Positions 9,468 to 18,766 are shown, numbered from the stretch's first letter. The stretch: DNA of 64,000 nucleotides from Breoghania sp037026715 (GCF_037026715.1 NZ_JBANCG010000012.1:62001-126000); one strand, 5' to 3'. The notes: generated from the letters alone by a model not told the origin. Program-made: numbers and translations.

Positions 9468-9953
9468 ATGAGCACCATCGAGCCCAACGCGCTTTACGAC
9501 CGTGATCCGCTGGAGCACATGGCGCTCTTCGAGGGCGTGCGCACCAAGCGCATCTTCGCCTTCCTCATCGATGTGGTCGCCATCGCGATCCTCACGTTCC
9601 TTGCCGGCATCGCCGTGTTCTTCCTCGGCATTTTCACCCTTGGTCTCGGCTGGCTCGCCTATGCCTTCCTGTGGCAGGGCGTGGCGATCCTCTATTCCGC
9701 CTTCACCCTCGGCGGGCCCTACTCGGCCACCCCCGGCATGCGCGCCTTCGGCGTCGAGCTCAGGCTCTTCGACGGAAGCCGCCCGACGCCGCTCATCGCC
9801 ATCGCTCATGTGGTCGTGTTCTGGGTGTCGGTCACCATGGTCACGCCGCTCATCCTGCTGGTCTCGCTGTTTTCCGACAAGAAGCGCCTGCTGCATGACA
9901 TCATCGTCGGCGGCGTGGTCGTCAACTCCGCGGCCCTTTCCCGCCCCTATTGA
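9468..9953 (+). CDS. RDD family membrane protein
   Basis: A 161-residue protein with the RDD domain. After a 25-residue cytoplasmic start, KRIFAFLIDVVAI carries the conserved Arg and first Asp at the head of a long transmembrane segment. A second hydrophobic segment follows, then TPGMRAFGVEL and a third helix. DKKRLLHDIIVGGVVV carries the last conserved Asp. RDD proteins sit in the inner membrane and mostly have no proven role; some act in ion transport. It is monocistronic by spacing. Confidence 0.85.
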   Translation: MSTIEPNALYDRDPLEHMALFEGVRTKRIFAFLIDVVAIAILTFLAGIAVFFLGIFTLGLGWLAYAFLWQGVAILYSAFTLGGPYSATPGMRAFGVELRLFDGSRPTPLIAIAHVVVFWVSVTMVTPLILLVSLFSDKKRLLHDIIVGGVVVNSAALSRPY

Positions 9954-10188
9954 CCGCGTCCCCTCCGCCGCTTTTGCGCCCCGCTTTTTGGCCCCCGCTC
10001 TCCGGCGGCGCTTGCGCGCGTCGGCCGAAGGGGCTACCCGTGTCAGATTGATCGATGTCTGGCACGATCCCGGATCGTTCGCCCGTGACGCCTGACGGCG
10101 CGCAGCCCCGGGCGGAAACCGCAGGCTGCTTCATTGCACCGGGTCAGACGGCCGAAGTCGGGGGAAATCAATTGCAAGAAGGCGACAT

Positions 10189-12033
10189 ATGAGCGTTGCC
10201 GATATCCAGATGGGGCTCACCTTCGCGGTGATCGCCGGCACCATACTCCTCTATGCGTGGGAACGCTTTCCGATCGAACTGACGGCGCTCGGCTCGGTCG
10301 TCGCCTTCATCCTCATCTTCACCGTCTTTCCCTACCAGCCCCCCGCCGACGGATCGGCCGCGGGCGGCCTCGGCCCGCAGGAACTGCTGATGGGCTTCGC
10401 CAATCCGGCGCTCATCACCATCATGGCCCTGCTCGTCGTCGGCCAGGCCCTTTTTCAGACCGATGCGCTCGACAAGCCGACGCAGATCGTGCTGCGCGCC
10501 TTCCGCCGGCTCAGGCTTGCTCCCGTCACCCCCATCCTCATCGGCGTCGCCGCCATTTCCGCCTTTCTCAACAACACGCCCGTGGTGGTGATGTTCCTGC
10601 CGGTTCTGGCGGCCGTGGCGGCTGCCGGCGGCACCTCGGCCTCGCGCGTGCTGATGCCGCTTTCCTTCATCGCCATCCTCGGCGGCATGACCACGCTGAT
10701 CGGCTCCTCCACCAACCTGCTGGTGGCCGATGTGGCCGGCCGCGCCGGCGGCGTCACCATCGGCTTCTTCTCGTTCACCCCGCTCGGCTCCCTCATCGCC
10801 TTCATCGGCGCGCTCTACATCATCTTCGTCATGCCCCGGCTGCTGAAGCCGCGACAGACCATGGCCGACGAAATCCAGGGCCCGGCGGGCGGCAAGCAGT
10901 TCATCGCCCAGATTCCGGTCACCTACAATCACCCGCTCGTCGGCGCGCGCTCGGTCAAGGGCATGTTCCCGATGCTGCGCGACATGACGGTCCGCCTCGT
11001 CCAGCGCGGCGAGAAGCCGTTCCTGCCGCCCTTCGAAGGCGTGGAGCTGCAGCCCGGCGATACCGTCATCGTCGCCGCAACCCGTCAGGCGCTGACCAAG
11101 GCGCTGTCGCTGCGCCAGCCGATCATGCGCTCCGACCATGGCGAGCCGGACGACGAGGACCGAACGATCACCGATGGCGCCGTTTCGCTGGCCGAAGCGG
11201 TGGTGGCGCCGGGCTCGCGGATGATCGGACGCACCACCGCGCAATCGAGCCTGAAGGCGGAATCGAACTGCGTCGTCATGGGCCTCCAGCGCCGCAGCCG
11301 CATGCCGCGCATGGCGATGACCGACATCCGGCTGGAGGCCGGCGACGTGCTGCTGCTGGCCGGGGCGCACGAGGACATCCAGTCGCTGCGCGGCAACCGC
11401 GACGTGCTGCTTCTGGACTGGTCCACCGCCGAGGTGCCCAAGCGCCGCTACGCGCCGCGCGCGCTGATGATTTTCGTCGCCGTCGTGGCGGCGGCGGCCA
11501 GCGGTCAGGTGCCCATCGTCACCGCCGCCATCACCGGCGCGCTGGCGATGATGATGGCCGGCTGCCTCAACATCCGCCAGGCGCTGCGCGCGCTCGACAG
11601 CCGCATCTTCCTGCTGATCGGCGCCTCGCTCGCCGCCGCCACCGCGCTGGAACGCACGGGCGGCGCGAGAGCCGTCGCGGAAGGACTGATGACGGCCATG
11701 GACGGCCAGCCGCCGGCCGTCATCCTCTCCATGCTCTTTCTGCTGATCGCCGCGCTCACCAACGTGCTGTCGAACAACGCCACCGCCGTGCTGTTCGCGC
11801 CCATCGCCGTCAACATGGCCGCGCGCACCGGGGTCGACGTCAACGCCTTCGTCACCTGCCTGATCTTTGCCGCCAACTGTTCGTTCGCCACGCCCATCGG
11901 CTATCAGACCAACCTGATCGTCATGGGCCCGGGCCACTACCGCTTTTCCGACTTCCTGCGCGCCGGCACGCCGCTCGTCTTGATCATTTGGCTGGCTTTT
12001 TCGTTGCTGGCGCCGTGGTATTATGGATTTTGA
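10189..12033 (+). CDS. SLC13 (DASS) family permease with two RCK_C domains
   Basis: A 614-residue inner-membrane transporter. The N-terminal half has about six membrane helices, including AFLNNTPVVVMFLPV, which carries the conserved Asn-Thr-Pro signature of the divalent anion/sodium symporter family. Residues roughly 235-420 form two cytosolic TrkA-C (RCK_C) modules, marked by VELQPGDTVIVAA and IRLEAGDVLLLAG. The C-terminal half repeats the helix set with LSNNATAVLFAPIAV. Such YfbS-like permeases move dicarboxylates, sulfate or related anions. AAGG lies 7 nt before the ATG. The substrate is not predictable. Confidence 0.88.
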   Translation: MSVADIQMGLTFAVIAGTILLYAWERFPIELTALGSVVAFILIFTVFPYQPPADGSAAGGLGPQELLMGFANPALITIMALLVVGQALFQTDALDKPTQIVLRAFRRLRLAPVTPILIGVAAISAFLNNTPVVVMFLPVLAAVAAAGGTSASRVLMPLSFIAILGGMTTLIGSSTNLLVADVAGRAGGVTIGFFSFTPLGSLIAFIGALYIIFVMPRLLKPRQTMADEIQGPAGGKQFIAQIPVTYNHPLVGARSVKGMFPMLRDMTVRLVQRGEKPFLPPFEGVELQPGDTVIVAATRQALTKALSLRQPIMRSDHGEPDDEDRTITDGAVSLAEAVVAPGSRMIGRTTAQSSLKAESNCVVMGLQRRSRMPRMAMTDIRLEAGDVLLLAGAHEDIQSLRGNRDVLLLDWSTAEVPKRRYAPRALMIFVAVVAAAASGQVPIVTAAITGALAMMMAGCLNIRQALRALDSRIFLLIGASLAAATALERTGGARAVAEGLMTAMDGQPPAVILSMLFLLIAALTNVLSNNATAVLFAPIAVNMAARTGVDVNAFVTCLIFAANCSFATPIGYQTNLIVMGPGHYRFSDFLRAGTPLVLIIWLAFSLLAPWYYGF

Positions 12034-12260
12034 AACGGAGACGCCGGATCTTTTGAAGACGGGATCTTCGCAACGTTATACGTCGAACGGATTTTCGATG
12101 ACGCGGACCCTGAGCAGAGGGCGATGAGGTTCAGGCCCAGGTACGGTCGCGCACAGTATCTGCATGTTGAATTTTTCCATGCGGCTTATACAGTTACGGG
12201 ATAATTCGAGCGACAACTTAGCCAATTTTCGACACGTGGTTTTGGTGCGAGGCTTGGGGC

Positions 12261-13022
12261 ATGACGAAGCCCATTACGGACAATCCGCAATTCTACCTGA
12301 CAGCGCCGGCGCCCTGCCCCTATCTGCCGGATCAGGAAGAGCGCAAGGTCTTCACCCACCTCGTGGGCGAACGGGCCGGCTTTCTCAATGACGTCTTGAC
12401 CCATGGCGGGTTCCGCCGCTCGCAGAACATCGCCTACCGCCCGGCCTGCGACACGTGCCGGGCCTGCACCTCGGTGCGCATTCTCGTCGACGAATTCCAG
12501 TACACGCGCTCGCTGCGCCGGGTGCGCAATGCCGGCCGCGCCTTTGTCGGGCGCGAGGAGCCGCCCACGCCGTCCACGGAACAGTACGACCTCTTTCGCA
12601 ACTATCTCGCCGCCCGCCACGGCGAAGGCGGCATGGCCGACATGCGGCTGCTCGACTACGCGCTGATGGTGGAGGACACCCATGTCGAGACGATGGTGAT
12701 CGAGTATCGCCGCCGCACCGAAGGCCGCGCCGATCTTCTGGAAAGGGACCGCGGCGAAGGCCCGCTCGTGGCGGCGGCCCTGACCGACGTGCTGTCCGAC
12801 GGGCTGTCGATGGTCTATTCGTTCTTCGACACCGGGATCTCCCACTTCTCTTTCGGCACCTATCTGATCCTCGACCACATCGAGCGCGCCCGCCGCATGG
12901 GCCTGCCCTACGTCTATCTCGGCTACTGGGTGCCGGGCTCCAAGAAGATGGAATACAAGACCCGCTTCCAGCCGCAGGAACACCTCGGCCCGCAGGGCTG
13001 GGTCAGAAACGACGGCAGCTGA
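12261..13022 (+). CDS. bpt: Aspartate/glutamate leucyltransferase (arginyltransferase-like)
   Basis: A 253-residue member of the bacterial Bpt/ATE family, which attaches leucine from Leu-tRNA to proteins with N-terminal Asp or Glu and so marks them for ClpS-ClpAP degradation (N-degron pathway). The N-terminal cysteine motif CPYLPDQEERKVFTHL and YRPACDTCRACTSVRI are characteristic; GFRRSQNIAYRPAC is the conserved core. The C-terminal GNAT-like part includes YVYLGYWVPGSKKM and YKTRFQP. The length matches the family. The 227-bp leader is AT-richer than its surroundings, and no operon partner is evident. Confidence 0.93.
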   Translation: MTKPITDNPQFYLTAPAPCPYLPDQEERKVFTHLVGERAGFLNDVLTHGGFRRSQNIAYRPACDTCRACTSVRILVDEFQYTRSLRRVRNAGRAFVGREEPPTPSTEQYDLFRNYLAARHGEGGMADMRLLDYALMVEDTHVETMVIEYRRRTEGRADLLERDRGEGPLVAAALTDVLSDGLSMVYSFFDTGISHFSFGTYLILDHIERARRMGLPYVYLGYWVPGSKKMEYKTRFQPQEHLGPQGWVRNDGS

Positions 13023-13154
13023 GAGGCGGCAGGTTCGCGCGGATGGTGATGGGTATGATCGGGATAGCCCATTCTTCAACACAGACCTTGCGCGCCCCCT
13101 CGGGAGGACGTCATGGTGACGATTGTTCGCGTCGAAGTCTAAGCGCTTTCATAC

Positions 13155-13265
13155 CCCTCCATCGTCATCACCCGGCTCCGTCCGGGTGATCCAGCGCGCG
13201 CCCCGAATGCTGCCGCTGGAGGTGGATTGCCCGGACTTCGCCGGGCAATGACGGCGGTGGGGCAT
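13155..13265 (+). repeat. Compound palindromic intergenic repeat, type 1, copy 2
   Basis: It carries the stem CACCCGG-CTCCGT-CCGGGTG, the spacer ATCCAGCGCGCGCC shared with copy 1, and the hairpin ATTGCCCGGACTTCGCCGGG completed by CAATGACGGCGG. Compared with copy 1 the CCCGC-GCGGG stem is deleted. Confidence 0.85.
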
Positions 13266-13309
13266 GAGCGTGAAAGGTTGAAAGCGCACAACCCGATACC
13301 AATTTCGGG

Positions 13310-13355
13310 CCGGGCTCTCAGGAGGCCCGCAAGGCCGTCTCGAAGGATAGGCCCC
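13310..13355. repeat. Type 2 intergenic repeat
   Basis: The segments CGGGCTCTCAGGAGGCCCG and GCCGTCTCGAAGGATAGGCC match the right arm of the element at 9277-9324. It lies 33 bases before the end of the uracil-DNA glycosylase gene. Confidence 0.7.
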
Positions 13356-13387
13356 ACCCGCCCCCGGCACCGACCGTATAAGCCCGC

Positions 13388-14059
13388 TCACCCCAGATGC
13401 GCGGCGATCTTGTCGAACACATCGCGAAACATTTCCGGCGTCAGGCGGCCGGTGTTCGTGTTGTAGCGCGAGCAATGGTAGCTGTCGAAGAGCGTGTAAC
13501 GGCCGAGATCGTGCACCCCGCCATGGCTGAACGGATGGGCGGCGCGACGCTTGTCCAGCGTCGTCAGCACCGTCTCGTGCGCCACCCGGCCGAGCGCCAG
13601 GATCGCCGACAGGTTCTCCATCGAGCCGAGCGTGTTGACCAGAAACGGCCGGCAGGCCTTGATCTCCGGCCCCGTCGGCTTGTTTTCCGGCGGCACGCAG
13701 CGCACCGCGTTCGTGATCGCCGCGCCCACCAGTTCCAGCCCGTCATCCGGCCGCGCCCGGAACGTGCCGCGCGAAAAACCGTAGGCATCGAGCGTCTCGT
13801 AAAGAAGATCGCCTGCGTAATCGCCCGTGAACGGACGGCCGGACTTGTTGGCCCCGCGCAACCCCGGCGCGAGCCCAACGATCAGGAGCCGCGCCGCCCC
13901 GGCCCCGCCGCGCGGCAGGAAGCTCGGTACCGGGCCGTTGAACCAGTCCGGCTCGCGCGCCCGCCAGGTCTCGCGAAACGCAACGAGGCGCGGACAGAAC
14001 GGGCAGTCGTGGTCCGGGTCGGTGCCGACGACGGCACCATCGGGCAGGCCGGGGGTCAT
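13388..14059 (-). CDS. Uracil-DNA glycosylase, family 5 (UdgB type)
   Basis: A 223-residue base-excision repair enzyme. Motif A reads GLAPGLRGANKSGRPFTGD, typical of family 5 glycosylases, which lack the polar catalytic Asp/Asn of other families and act on uracil, hypoxanthine and xanthine. Iron-sulfur ligands are likely C19 and C22 (DCPFC) plus the cysteines of RCVPPENKPTG and IKACRPFL. The second motif is DSYHCSRYNTNTG near the C-terminus, with the catalytic-pocket His. It is transcribed towards bpt. AGGAG lies about 11 nt before the start. Confidence 0.92.
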   Translation of the reverse strand: MTPGLPDGAVVGTDPDHDCPFCPRLVAFRETWRAREPDWFNGPVPSFLPRGGAGAARLLIVGLAPGLRGANKSGRPFTGDYAGDLLYETLDAYGFSRGTFRARPDDGLELVGAAITNAVRCVPPENKPTGPEIKACRPFLVNTLGSMENLSAILALGRVAHETVLTTLDKRRAAHPFSHGGVHDLGRYTLFDSYHCSRYNTNTGRLTPEMFRDVFDKIAAHLG

Positions 14060-14559
14060 GGAAACGGAATGCTCCTGAAGGCTCGGTGATACGAAAGGGG
14101 GCGATGATCCGGACGATCGGCATTGACCGGCGCGCGTCGGCGTCGGACCCGAATCGCGTCCCGTCCGCCGTCACACTACGCCAGATCGCTCCGCCGCGCG
14201 GCCGACAGGCGAAAGCGCTTCGTCCCGATGGCGCCGGTTTCGCACGTTTTTCGCATTTTCTCGTAGAAAGCCGGAAATTCGAGGAAATTCGAATGAAATT
14301 CGAAACACATGCAAAAAGCCGAGGAAAAGGCCGCACCTCGTTGAATTCAATGATGATTTTACGAGATCGCGTTGGTTCGGCCGGTCGCGCGCACTCCGCC
14401 CCTTGCGCCGTCCTTATCCCCGGGCACCGCAAGCCGACCGCAGCGCGCCAGCACTTGCCCCAGGTCGGCGGAAACGAAAAGGCCGGATCGCGGGACCCGG
14501 CCTTTCGCTAACTCGTTCGGGGTGTCGGCAAGCTGAGGCCGCGCGAAGCGACCCCGGGC
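14060..14559. other. Non-coding region between UDG and the NYN gene
   Basis: It holds the presumed UDG promoter (the AT-richer stretch around 14230-14370 on the minus strand) and a strong terminator for the NYN gene. A 141-codon plus-strand frame at 14086-14511 has shadow-like composition and runs through the terminator, so no gene is called. Confidence 0.6.
14472..14505 (-). terminator. Rho-independent terminator of the NYN-domain gene
   Basis: Stem AAAGGCCGG (14478-14486) pairs with CCGGCCTTT (14497-14505) around a 10-nt loop. Read on the minus strand the stem is followed by TTTTCGTTT. It lies about 55 nt after the stop of the 14560-15144 gene. Confidence 0.85.
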
Positions 14560-15144
14560 TCACAGGTCGTCGAATTCCTCTTCACGCTCGCGCTCTGCCT
14601 GGCGCTGCTGGCGCTCGGCCGGATCGCGGCCGATCTTGTTCGCCAACGTATTGAGATCAATGAAGTGATCGGCCTGACGACGCAGATCGTCGGCGATCAT
14701 CGGCGGCTGGGTCTGCAGGGTCGAGACGACCGAAACCTTGCGGCCGCGGCGCTGCACCGCTTCCACCAGCGAGCGGAAGTCGCCGTCGCCGGAGAACAAC
14801 ACCAGATGGTCGACGTACTCCGCCATTTCCATGGCATCGACCGCCAGCTCGATGTCCATGCTGCCCTTGATCTTGCGGCGGCCGGAAGCATCGATGAATT
14901 CTTTGACAGGTTTTGTAACGACTTTGTAACCGTTATAATCGAGCCAGTCGATGAGAGGACGGATCGATGAATACTCCTGATCCTCAACGAGAGCAGTGTA
15001 ATAATACGCCCTCAGAAGATATCCCTTACCCTGGAATTCTTTCAGCAACCGCTTGTAGTCGATGTCGAAGCCGAGGGATTTTGCGGTTGCGTAGAGATTT
15101 GCGCCATCAATAAACAGCGCAACTTTCTCGCGCGGGTCAAACAT
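14560..15144 (-). CDS. NYN (PIN-like) domain protein, LabA/DUF88 family
   Basis: A 194-residue predicted ribonuclease. The NYN fold carries conserved acidic residues in LFIDGANL (D13), SMDIELAVDAM and LFSGDGDF, which would chelate magnesium at a PIN-type active site. The C-terminal 30 residues are a charged tail (ERQQRQAEREREEEFDDL). The family is widespread in alphaproteobacteria next to rpoZ and probably acts in RNA turnover, but no specific substrate is known. AAGAGA lies before the start codon. Confidence 0.88.
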   Translation of the reverse strand: MFDPREKVALFIDGANLYATAKSLGFDIDYKRLLKEFQGKGYLLRAYYYTALVEDQEYSSIRPLIDWLDYNGYKVVTKPVKEFIDASGRRKIKGSMDIELAVDAMEMAEYVDHLVLFSGDGDFRSLVEAVQRRGRKVSVVSTLQTQPPMIADDLRRQADHFIDLNTLANKIGRDPAERQQRQAEREREEEFDDL

Positions 15145-15370
15145 CTTTATTCTCTTTTCTTCTATGGGTTTGGACTTGCCATGTGCACAGATAAGAATGA
15201 GGCCGATCAGCTGCGAAACCCCGAACCCGGGACCATAATCAGCACTAAAAAATTAGGCAAGGAGCCCGAGCCAATGCGACCATCTTCGTTTTTTGCGTGT
15301 GTAGTATAAAATATTATCGCGTGCAAGAACACAGTACCACTACAGATTTCGTGCAAATCGCGGTTCTCAT

Positions 15371-15390
15371 CGGAAATTATCGGAAATTAT
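15371..15390. repeat. Perfect tandem 10-bp duplication
   Basis: CGGAAATTAT occurs twice without a gap in the AT-rich leader upstream of rpoZ. It could be a protein-binding site pair at one helical turn spacing or simple slippage. Confidence 0.75.
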
Positions 15391-15594
15391 TTGACCGTGG
15401 AGACAAATCCCAAGAGATCCCGAAGGTTACCCGAAGCGTTTCGCGACGACATGCACGTGGTTGCCGCACCGCAAGTCCGAACGGGTCTGGGTAGAGACAC
15501 CATCAGGCCGACGACCTCGCGACTCCGCACCGCATACCGGGAGACCACCGCCGATGCGCGGCACCTCGATACCTTCGGCACCTCCACTGCGGCC

Positions 15595-15623
15595 TTGCAT
15601 TTGCGCCGCGAAATCCCTAATAA
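15595..15623 (+). promoter_or_regulatory. Candidate sigma-70 type promoter for rpoZ
   Basis: The -35 box TTGCAT (15595-15600) and -10 box TAATAA (15618-15623) are separated by exactly 17 nt. Transcription would start near 15630, leaving a leader of about 137 nt before the rpoZ ATG. Confidence 0.5.
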
Positions 15624-15766
15624 GGCGAGTTCATTCCCATGCGCGCGAAAGAGCGTCCGGCCCCTCTCAGGCTGAGCCCAGAGGCCCGGAACCGTCGCAC
15701 GCCAACGAGACATCGGGCCAAAATGGCGGAATTCTGCCATCAGCGGCCCTCGACTGGAGACCTGCA

Positions 15767-16162
15767 ATGGCGCGTGTGACTGTCGAAGACTGCATCGACA
15801 AGGTCGACAACCGCTTCGATCTGGTGCTTCTGGCCAGCCACCGGGCGCGGATGATTGCCTCCGGCTCGCCGCTGACCATCGATCGCGACAACGACAAGAA
15901 CCCCGTCGTCGCGCTGCGCGAGATCGCCGACCAGACCATCAGCCCGGAAGATCTCAAGGAAGATCTGATCCATTCGCTGCAGAAATACGTCGAGGTCGAC
16001 GAGCCGGAACCGGAAGCCGTGCCGATGGTGCCGAGCGCCGCCTCCGCCGGTCCCGCGACGGATTCCTCCGAGCCGCCGATCGAATTCGACCGGATGTCGG
16101 AAGAAGACCTGCTGAAGGGCCTGGAAGGCCTCGTCCCGCCGGATCGCAACGACGACTACTGA
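15767..16162 (+). CDS. rpoZ: RNA polymerase omega subunit
   Basis: A 131-residue omega subunit that helps assemble the core enzyme and forms part of the ppGpp site on RNA polymerase. The first 60 residues match the family (MARVTVEDC, NRFDLVLLASHRAR, NPVVALREIAD). The acidic C-terminal extension rich in Pro, Ser and Glu is usual in Hyphomicrobiales. ATG 15767 has GGAG upstream; the frame is open to 15461 but that part is not omega-like. It precedes the (p)ppGpp synthetase gene, a conserved and functionally meaningful pairing. Confidence 0.96.
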   Translation: MARVTVEDCIDKVDNRFDLVLLASHRARMIASGSPLTIDRDNDKNPVVALREIADQTISPEDLKEDLIHSLQKYVEVDEPEPEAVPMVPSAASAGPATDSSEPPIEFDRMSEEDLLKGLEGLVPPDRNDDY

Positions 16163-16534
16163 GCCGGCCGGCGGACCGGACATCCCGGTCCGAAAAAAGG
16201 CACGCTCCGGCCGCCCTGCGCGACGGGACCCCACGACAGGCTCCCACGACAGGCCCGGCGCGCGGCTCGCACCGAATGCGTATCAAAGGGCGGAAGCGCA
16301 AGGAGCGCCCCGCCCTTTTCAACGTCAGTGCCACTCTTTGTCGATGCGGGACCCGCAAAGCTGCGCGCCGCAATTTCGGGCGACGAACCAGGCGGGAACG
16401 GCATAAGGCGCGCCGTGGAGACGGCAGAATGATCTGGCGCTTCGCAAACGGGTAACTTATCTAAGGTTAAATCCATATAATCATACGAAAACCCGGCCGT
16501 TTGCGGCCTGCTTCAGGAATGCGTCGCCACCACC
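16163..16534. other. Intergenic region between rpoZ and rsh
   Basis: No gene is seen. It holds a GGACCGG/CCGGTCC dyad at 16172-16192 followed by an A-run, which is not a terminator in either direction. A genuine terminator lies at 16285-16319, and an AT-rich stretch (16440-16495) directly before rsh is the likely promoter area. Confidence 0.6.
16285..16319 (+). terminator. Rho-independent terminator of rpoZ
   Basis: AAAGGGCGG (16285-16293) pairs with CCGCCCTTT (16310-16318), followed by one more T. The stem is strong, the loop is 16 nt and the T-tract is short. It implies that rpoZ and rsh are at least partly separate transcription units. Confidence 0.7.
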
Positions 16535-18766
16535 ATGATGCGCCAATACGAACTCGTCGAACGGGTCAACCGCTATAACCCGACCACCGATGAGGCGCTG
16601 CTCAACAAGGCCTACGTCTATGCCATGCAGAAGCACGGCATGCAGATGCGTGCCTCGGGCGATCCCTATTTCTCCCACCCGCTGGAAGTCGCCGCGATCC
16701 TGACCGATCTGCGGCTCGACGACGCCACCATCGCCGTGGCCCTGCTGCACGACACCATCGAGGACACCGACGCCACCCGCACCGAGATCGACACGGTCTT
16801 CGGCGAGGAGATCGGCAAGCTCGTCGACGGGCTGACCAAGATCAGCCGGCTCGATCTGGTCTCGCGCCGTGCCAAGCAGGCGGAGAACTTCCGCAAGCTC
16901 CTGCTGGCGATCGCCGACGACGTGCGCGTCCTGCTGGTCAAGCTGGCCGACCGGCTGCACAACATGCGCACGCTGCATTTCGTCAAGGAAGACGAGCGGC
17001 GCAAGCGCATCGCCGAAGAGACGATGGAGATCTACGCCCCGCTCGCCGGCCGCATGGGCATGCAGGACCTGCGCAGCGAGCTGGAAGAGCTGGCCTTCAA
17101 GACCATAAACCCGCAAGCCTTCCAGACGATTACCGAACGGCTGGCGAGCCTGCGCGAGAAGAACGCCCAGCTCATCGGCGACATCGAGCGCGACCTGACC
17201 GAACGTCTGGCCGAGCGCCACATCCAGTCGACCGTGCGCGGACGGATGAAGCGCCCCTACTCCATCTTCCGCAAGATGGAGCAGAAGTCGATCGGCTTCG
17301 AGCAGCTCTCCGACATCTACGGCTTCCGCGTGGTGGTCGAGGACGTTGAGACCTGCTACGCAGTCCTCGGCGTCATCCACACCGCCTGGCCGACCGTTCC
17401 GGGCCGGTTCAAGGACTATATCTCCACGCCCAAGCAGAACGACTACCGGTCCATCCACACGACCGTCGTCGGCCCCTCGCGCCAGCGCGTGGAACTGCAG
17501 ATCCGCACCCGGGAAATGGACCGCGTCGCCGAATACGGCATCGCCGCGCACGCCCTCTACAAGGACGGCGTCAAGGGCGGGCGCAACATCGCGCGGCTTG
17601 CAGATGAATCGCGCGCCTACGAATGGCTGCGCCAGACCATCGACATGCTGTCCCAGGGCGACACGCCGGAAGAATTCCTTGAAAACACCAAGCTGGAGCT
17701 CTTCCACGACCAGGTCTTCTGCTTCTCGCCCAAGGGTCGCCTGATCGCCCTGCCGCGCGGCGCCACGCCCATCGACTTCGCCTACGCGGTCCATACCGAC
17801 ATCGGCAACACCACGGTGGGCTGCAAGATCAACGGCCAGATCGTGCCGCTGGTGACGGAGCTGAGGAACGGCGACGAGGTGGAGATCATCCGCTCCGGCG
17901 CGCAGAAGCCGACCGAGGATTGGCTCACCATCGCCGTCACCGGCAAGGCCCGCGCCGCCATCCGCCGTGCCATTCGCGAGGCCCAGCGCGAAAAATACGC
18001 AACCCTTGGCCGCCACATCCTGACCCGCGGCTTCGAGCGGCGCGGTCTGGATCTGAACGATCAGGTGCTCGCCCCGGTTCTGCTGCGCTTCTCGCAAGCC
18101 TCCGTGCTGGACCTGATGGCCGCGGTCGGGCGCGGCGAGATCCACGCCGCCGACGTTCTCAATGTCATCGACCCGGCGCACGAGGAAGCCCAGCGCGAAC
18201 AGATCGGCACCGAGCGGGCGACGTCGGCCGATGTCGCGCGCAAGGACGGCTGGTTCGATCTGGAAGGCGGCTCCGGCCTGCAGTTCCGGGTGCCGGCCGG
18301 CTCGAACGAGGAGACGGCCTCCCTCCCCATCCAGGGGCGCAAGGGCGATCTTCCCATCCGCTTTGCCCCCGATGGCGGCGCGGTGCCGGGAGATCGTATT
18401 GTCGGTATCCTGACGCCGGGCGAAGGCATCACGATCTATCCGATCCACTCCGAGGCGCTGAGGGATTTCGACGACTACGACCAGTGGCTCGACGTCCGCT
18501 GGGATATCGACACCGAGCATCCGGAGCGTTTTCCCGCGCGCGTGTCGGTGGCGGCGATCAACGAGCCGGGTACGCTGGCCGAGATCGCGCGCATCATCTC
18601 CGACAACGACGGCAACATCGACAATATCAAGATGATGGGCCGCGCTGCCGATTTTCACGAGATGACAATCGATCTCGAAGTATGGGATCTGAAACATCTC
18701 AACCGCATCATCAACCAGTTGCGCGGGGCCAAGGTGGTCTCCAACGTGCAGCGGGTGAACCACTGA
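16535..18766 (+). CDS. rsh: Bifunctional (p)ppGpp synthetase/hydrolase
   Basis: A 743-residue RelA/SpoT homologue, the single stringent-response enzyme usual in alphaproteobacteria. The HD hydrolase domain is intact (SHPLEVAAIL with H48; LLHDTIED with H72, D73, E76, D77). The synthetase domain carries RFKD at 291-294, the RxKD form found in bifunctional enzymes, followed by QNDYRSIHT. A TGS domain (GRLIALPRGATPIDFAY) starts near residue 390, and a C-terminal ACT domain (RVSVAAINEPGTLAEIA) starts near 668. Start ATG 16535 has a weak ribosome site. It is followed closely by pyrE. Confidence 0.96.
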   Translation: MMRQYELVERVNRYNPTTDEALLNKAYVYAMQKHGMQMRASGDPYFSHPLEVAAILTDLRLDDATIAVALLHDTIEDTDATRTEIDTVFGEEIGKLVDGLTKISRLDLVSRRAKQAENFRKLLLAIADDVRVLLVKLADRLHNMRTLHFVKEDERRKRIAEETMEIYAPLAGRMGMQDLRSELEELAFKTINPQAFQTITERLASLREKNAQLIGDIERDLTERLAERHIQSTVRGRMKRPYSIFRKMEQKSIGFEQLSDIYGFRVVVEDVETCYAVLGVIHTAWPTVPGRFKDYISTPKQNDYRSIHTTVVGPSRQRVELQIRTREMDRVAEYGIAAHALYKDGVKGGRNIARLADESRAYEWLRQTIDMLSQGDTPEEFLENTKLELFHDQVFCFSPKGRLIALPRGATPIDFAYAVHTDIGNTTVGCKINGQIVPLVTELRNGDEVEIIRSGAQKPTEDWLTIAVTGKARAAIRRAIREAQREKYATLGRHILTRGFERRGLDLNDQVLAPVLLRFSQASVLDLMAAVGRGEIHAADVLNVIDPAHEEAQREQIGTERATSADVARKDGWFDLEGGSGLQFRVPAGSNEETASLPIQGRKGDLPIRFAPDGGAVPGDRIVGILTPGEGITIYPIHSEALRDFDDYDQWLDVRWDIDTEHPERFPARVSVAAINEPGTLAEIARIISDNDGNIDNIKMMGRAADFHEMTIDLEVWDLKHLNRIINQLRGAKVVSNVQRVNH

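Larger units (their letters stand above)
13023..13387. other. Intergenic region packed with repeat elements
   Basis: No gene is seen between bpt and the convergent uracil-DNA glycosylase. It holds a decayed type 2 repeat near 13068-13113, a type 1 compound palindrome at 13155-13265 and a further type 2 element at 13310-13355. Confidence 0.75.
15145..15766. other. Long divergent intergenic region between the NYN gene and rpoZ
   Basis: These 622 bases start AT-rich (15145-15400), with the NYN promoter presumably on the minus strand, and become GC-rich towards rpoZ. They contain an exact 10-bp tandem repeat (15371-15390) and a good promoter candidate for rpoZ (15595-15623). Frames here (for example 15391-15675) begin with TTG, lack a ribosome site and show no family signature. 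I looked for a tmRNA or 6S-like RNA and could not support one. Confidence 0.55.

Noticed and set aside
14086..14511. 141-codon frame in the UDG/NYN gap
   Set aside because: It runs into the NYN terminator, is rich in Arg and Ala, and has no family signature.
15205..15240. tmRNA or tRNA-like segment on either strand
   Set aside because: A GGGTTCGGGG stretch recalls a T-arm, but no acceptor stem, anticodon arm or tag-coding sequence could be found.
15391..15675. 94-codon TTG-start frame upstream of rpoZ
   Set aside because: No ribosome site; it crosses the rpoZ promoter candidate and shows no recognisable domain.
16172..16192. Terminator directly after rpoZ
   Set aside because: The CGGACCGG/CCGGTCCG stem is followed by A, not T, on the plus strand, and the T-run precedes it on the minus strand.
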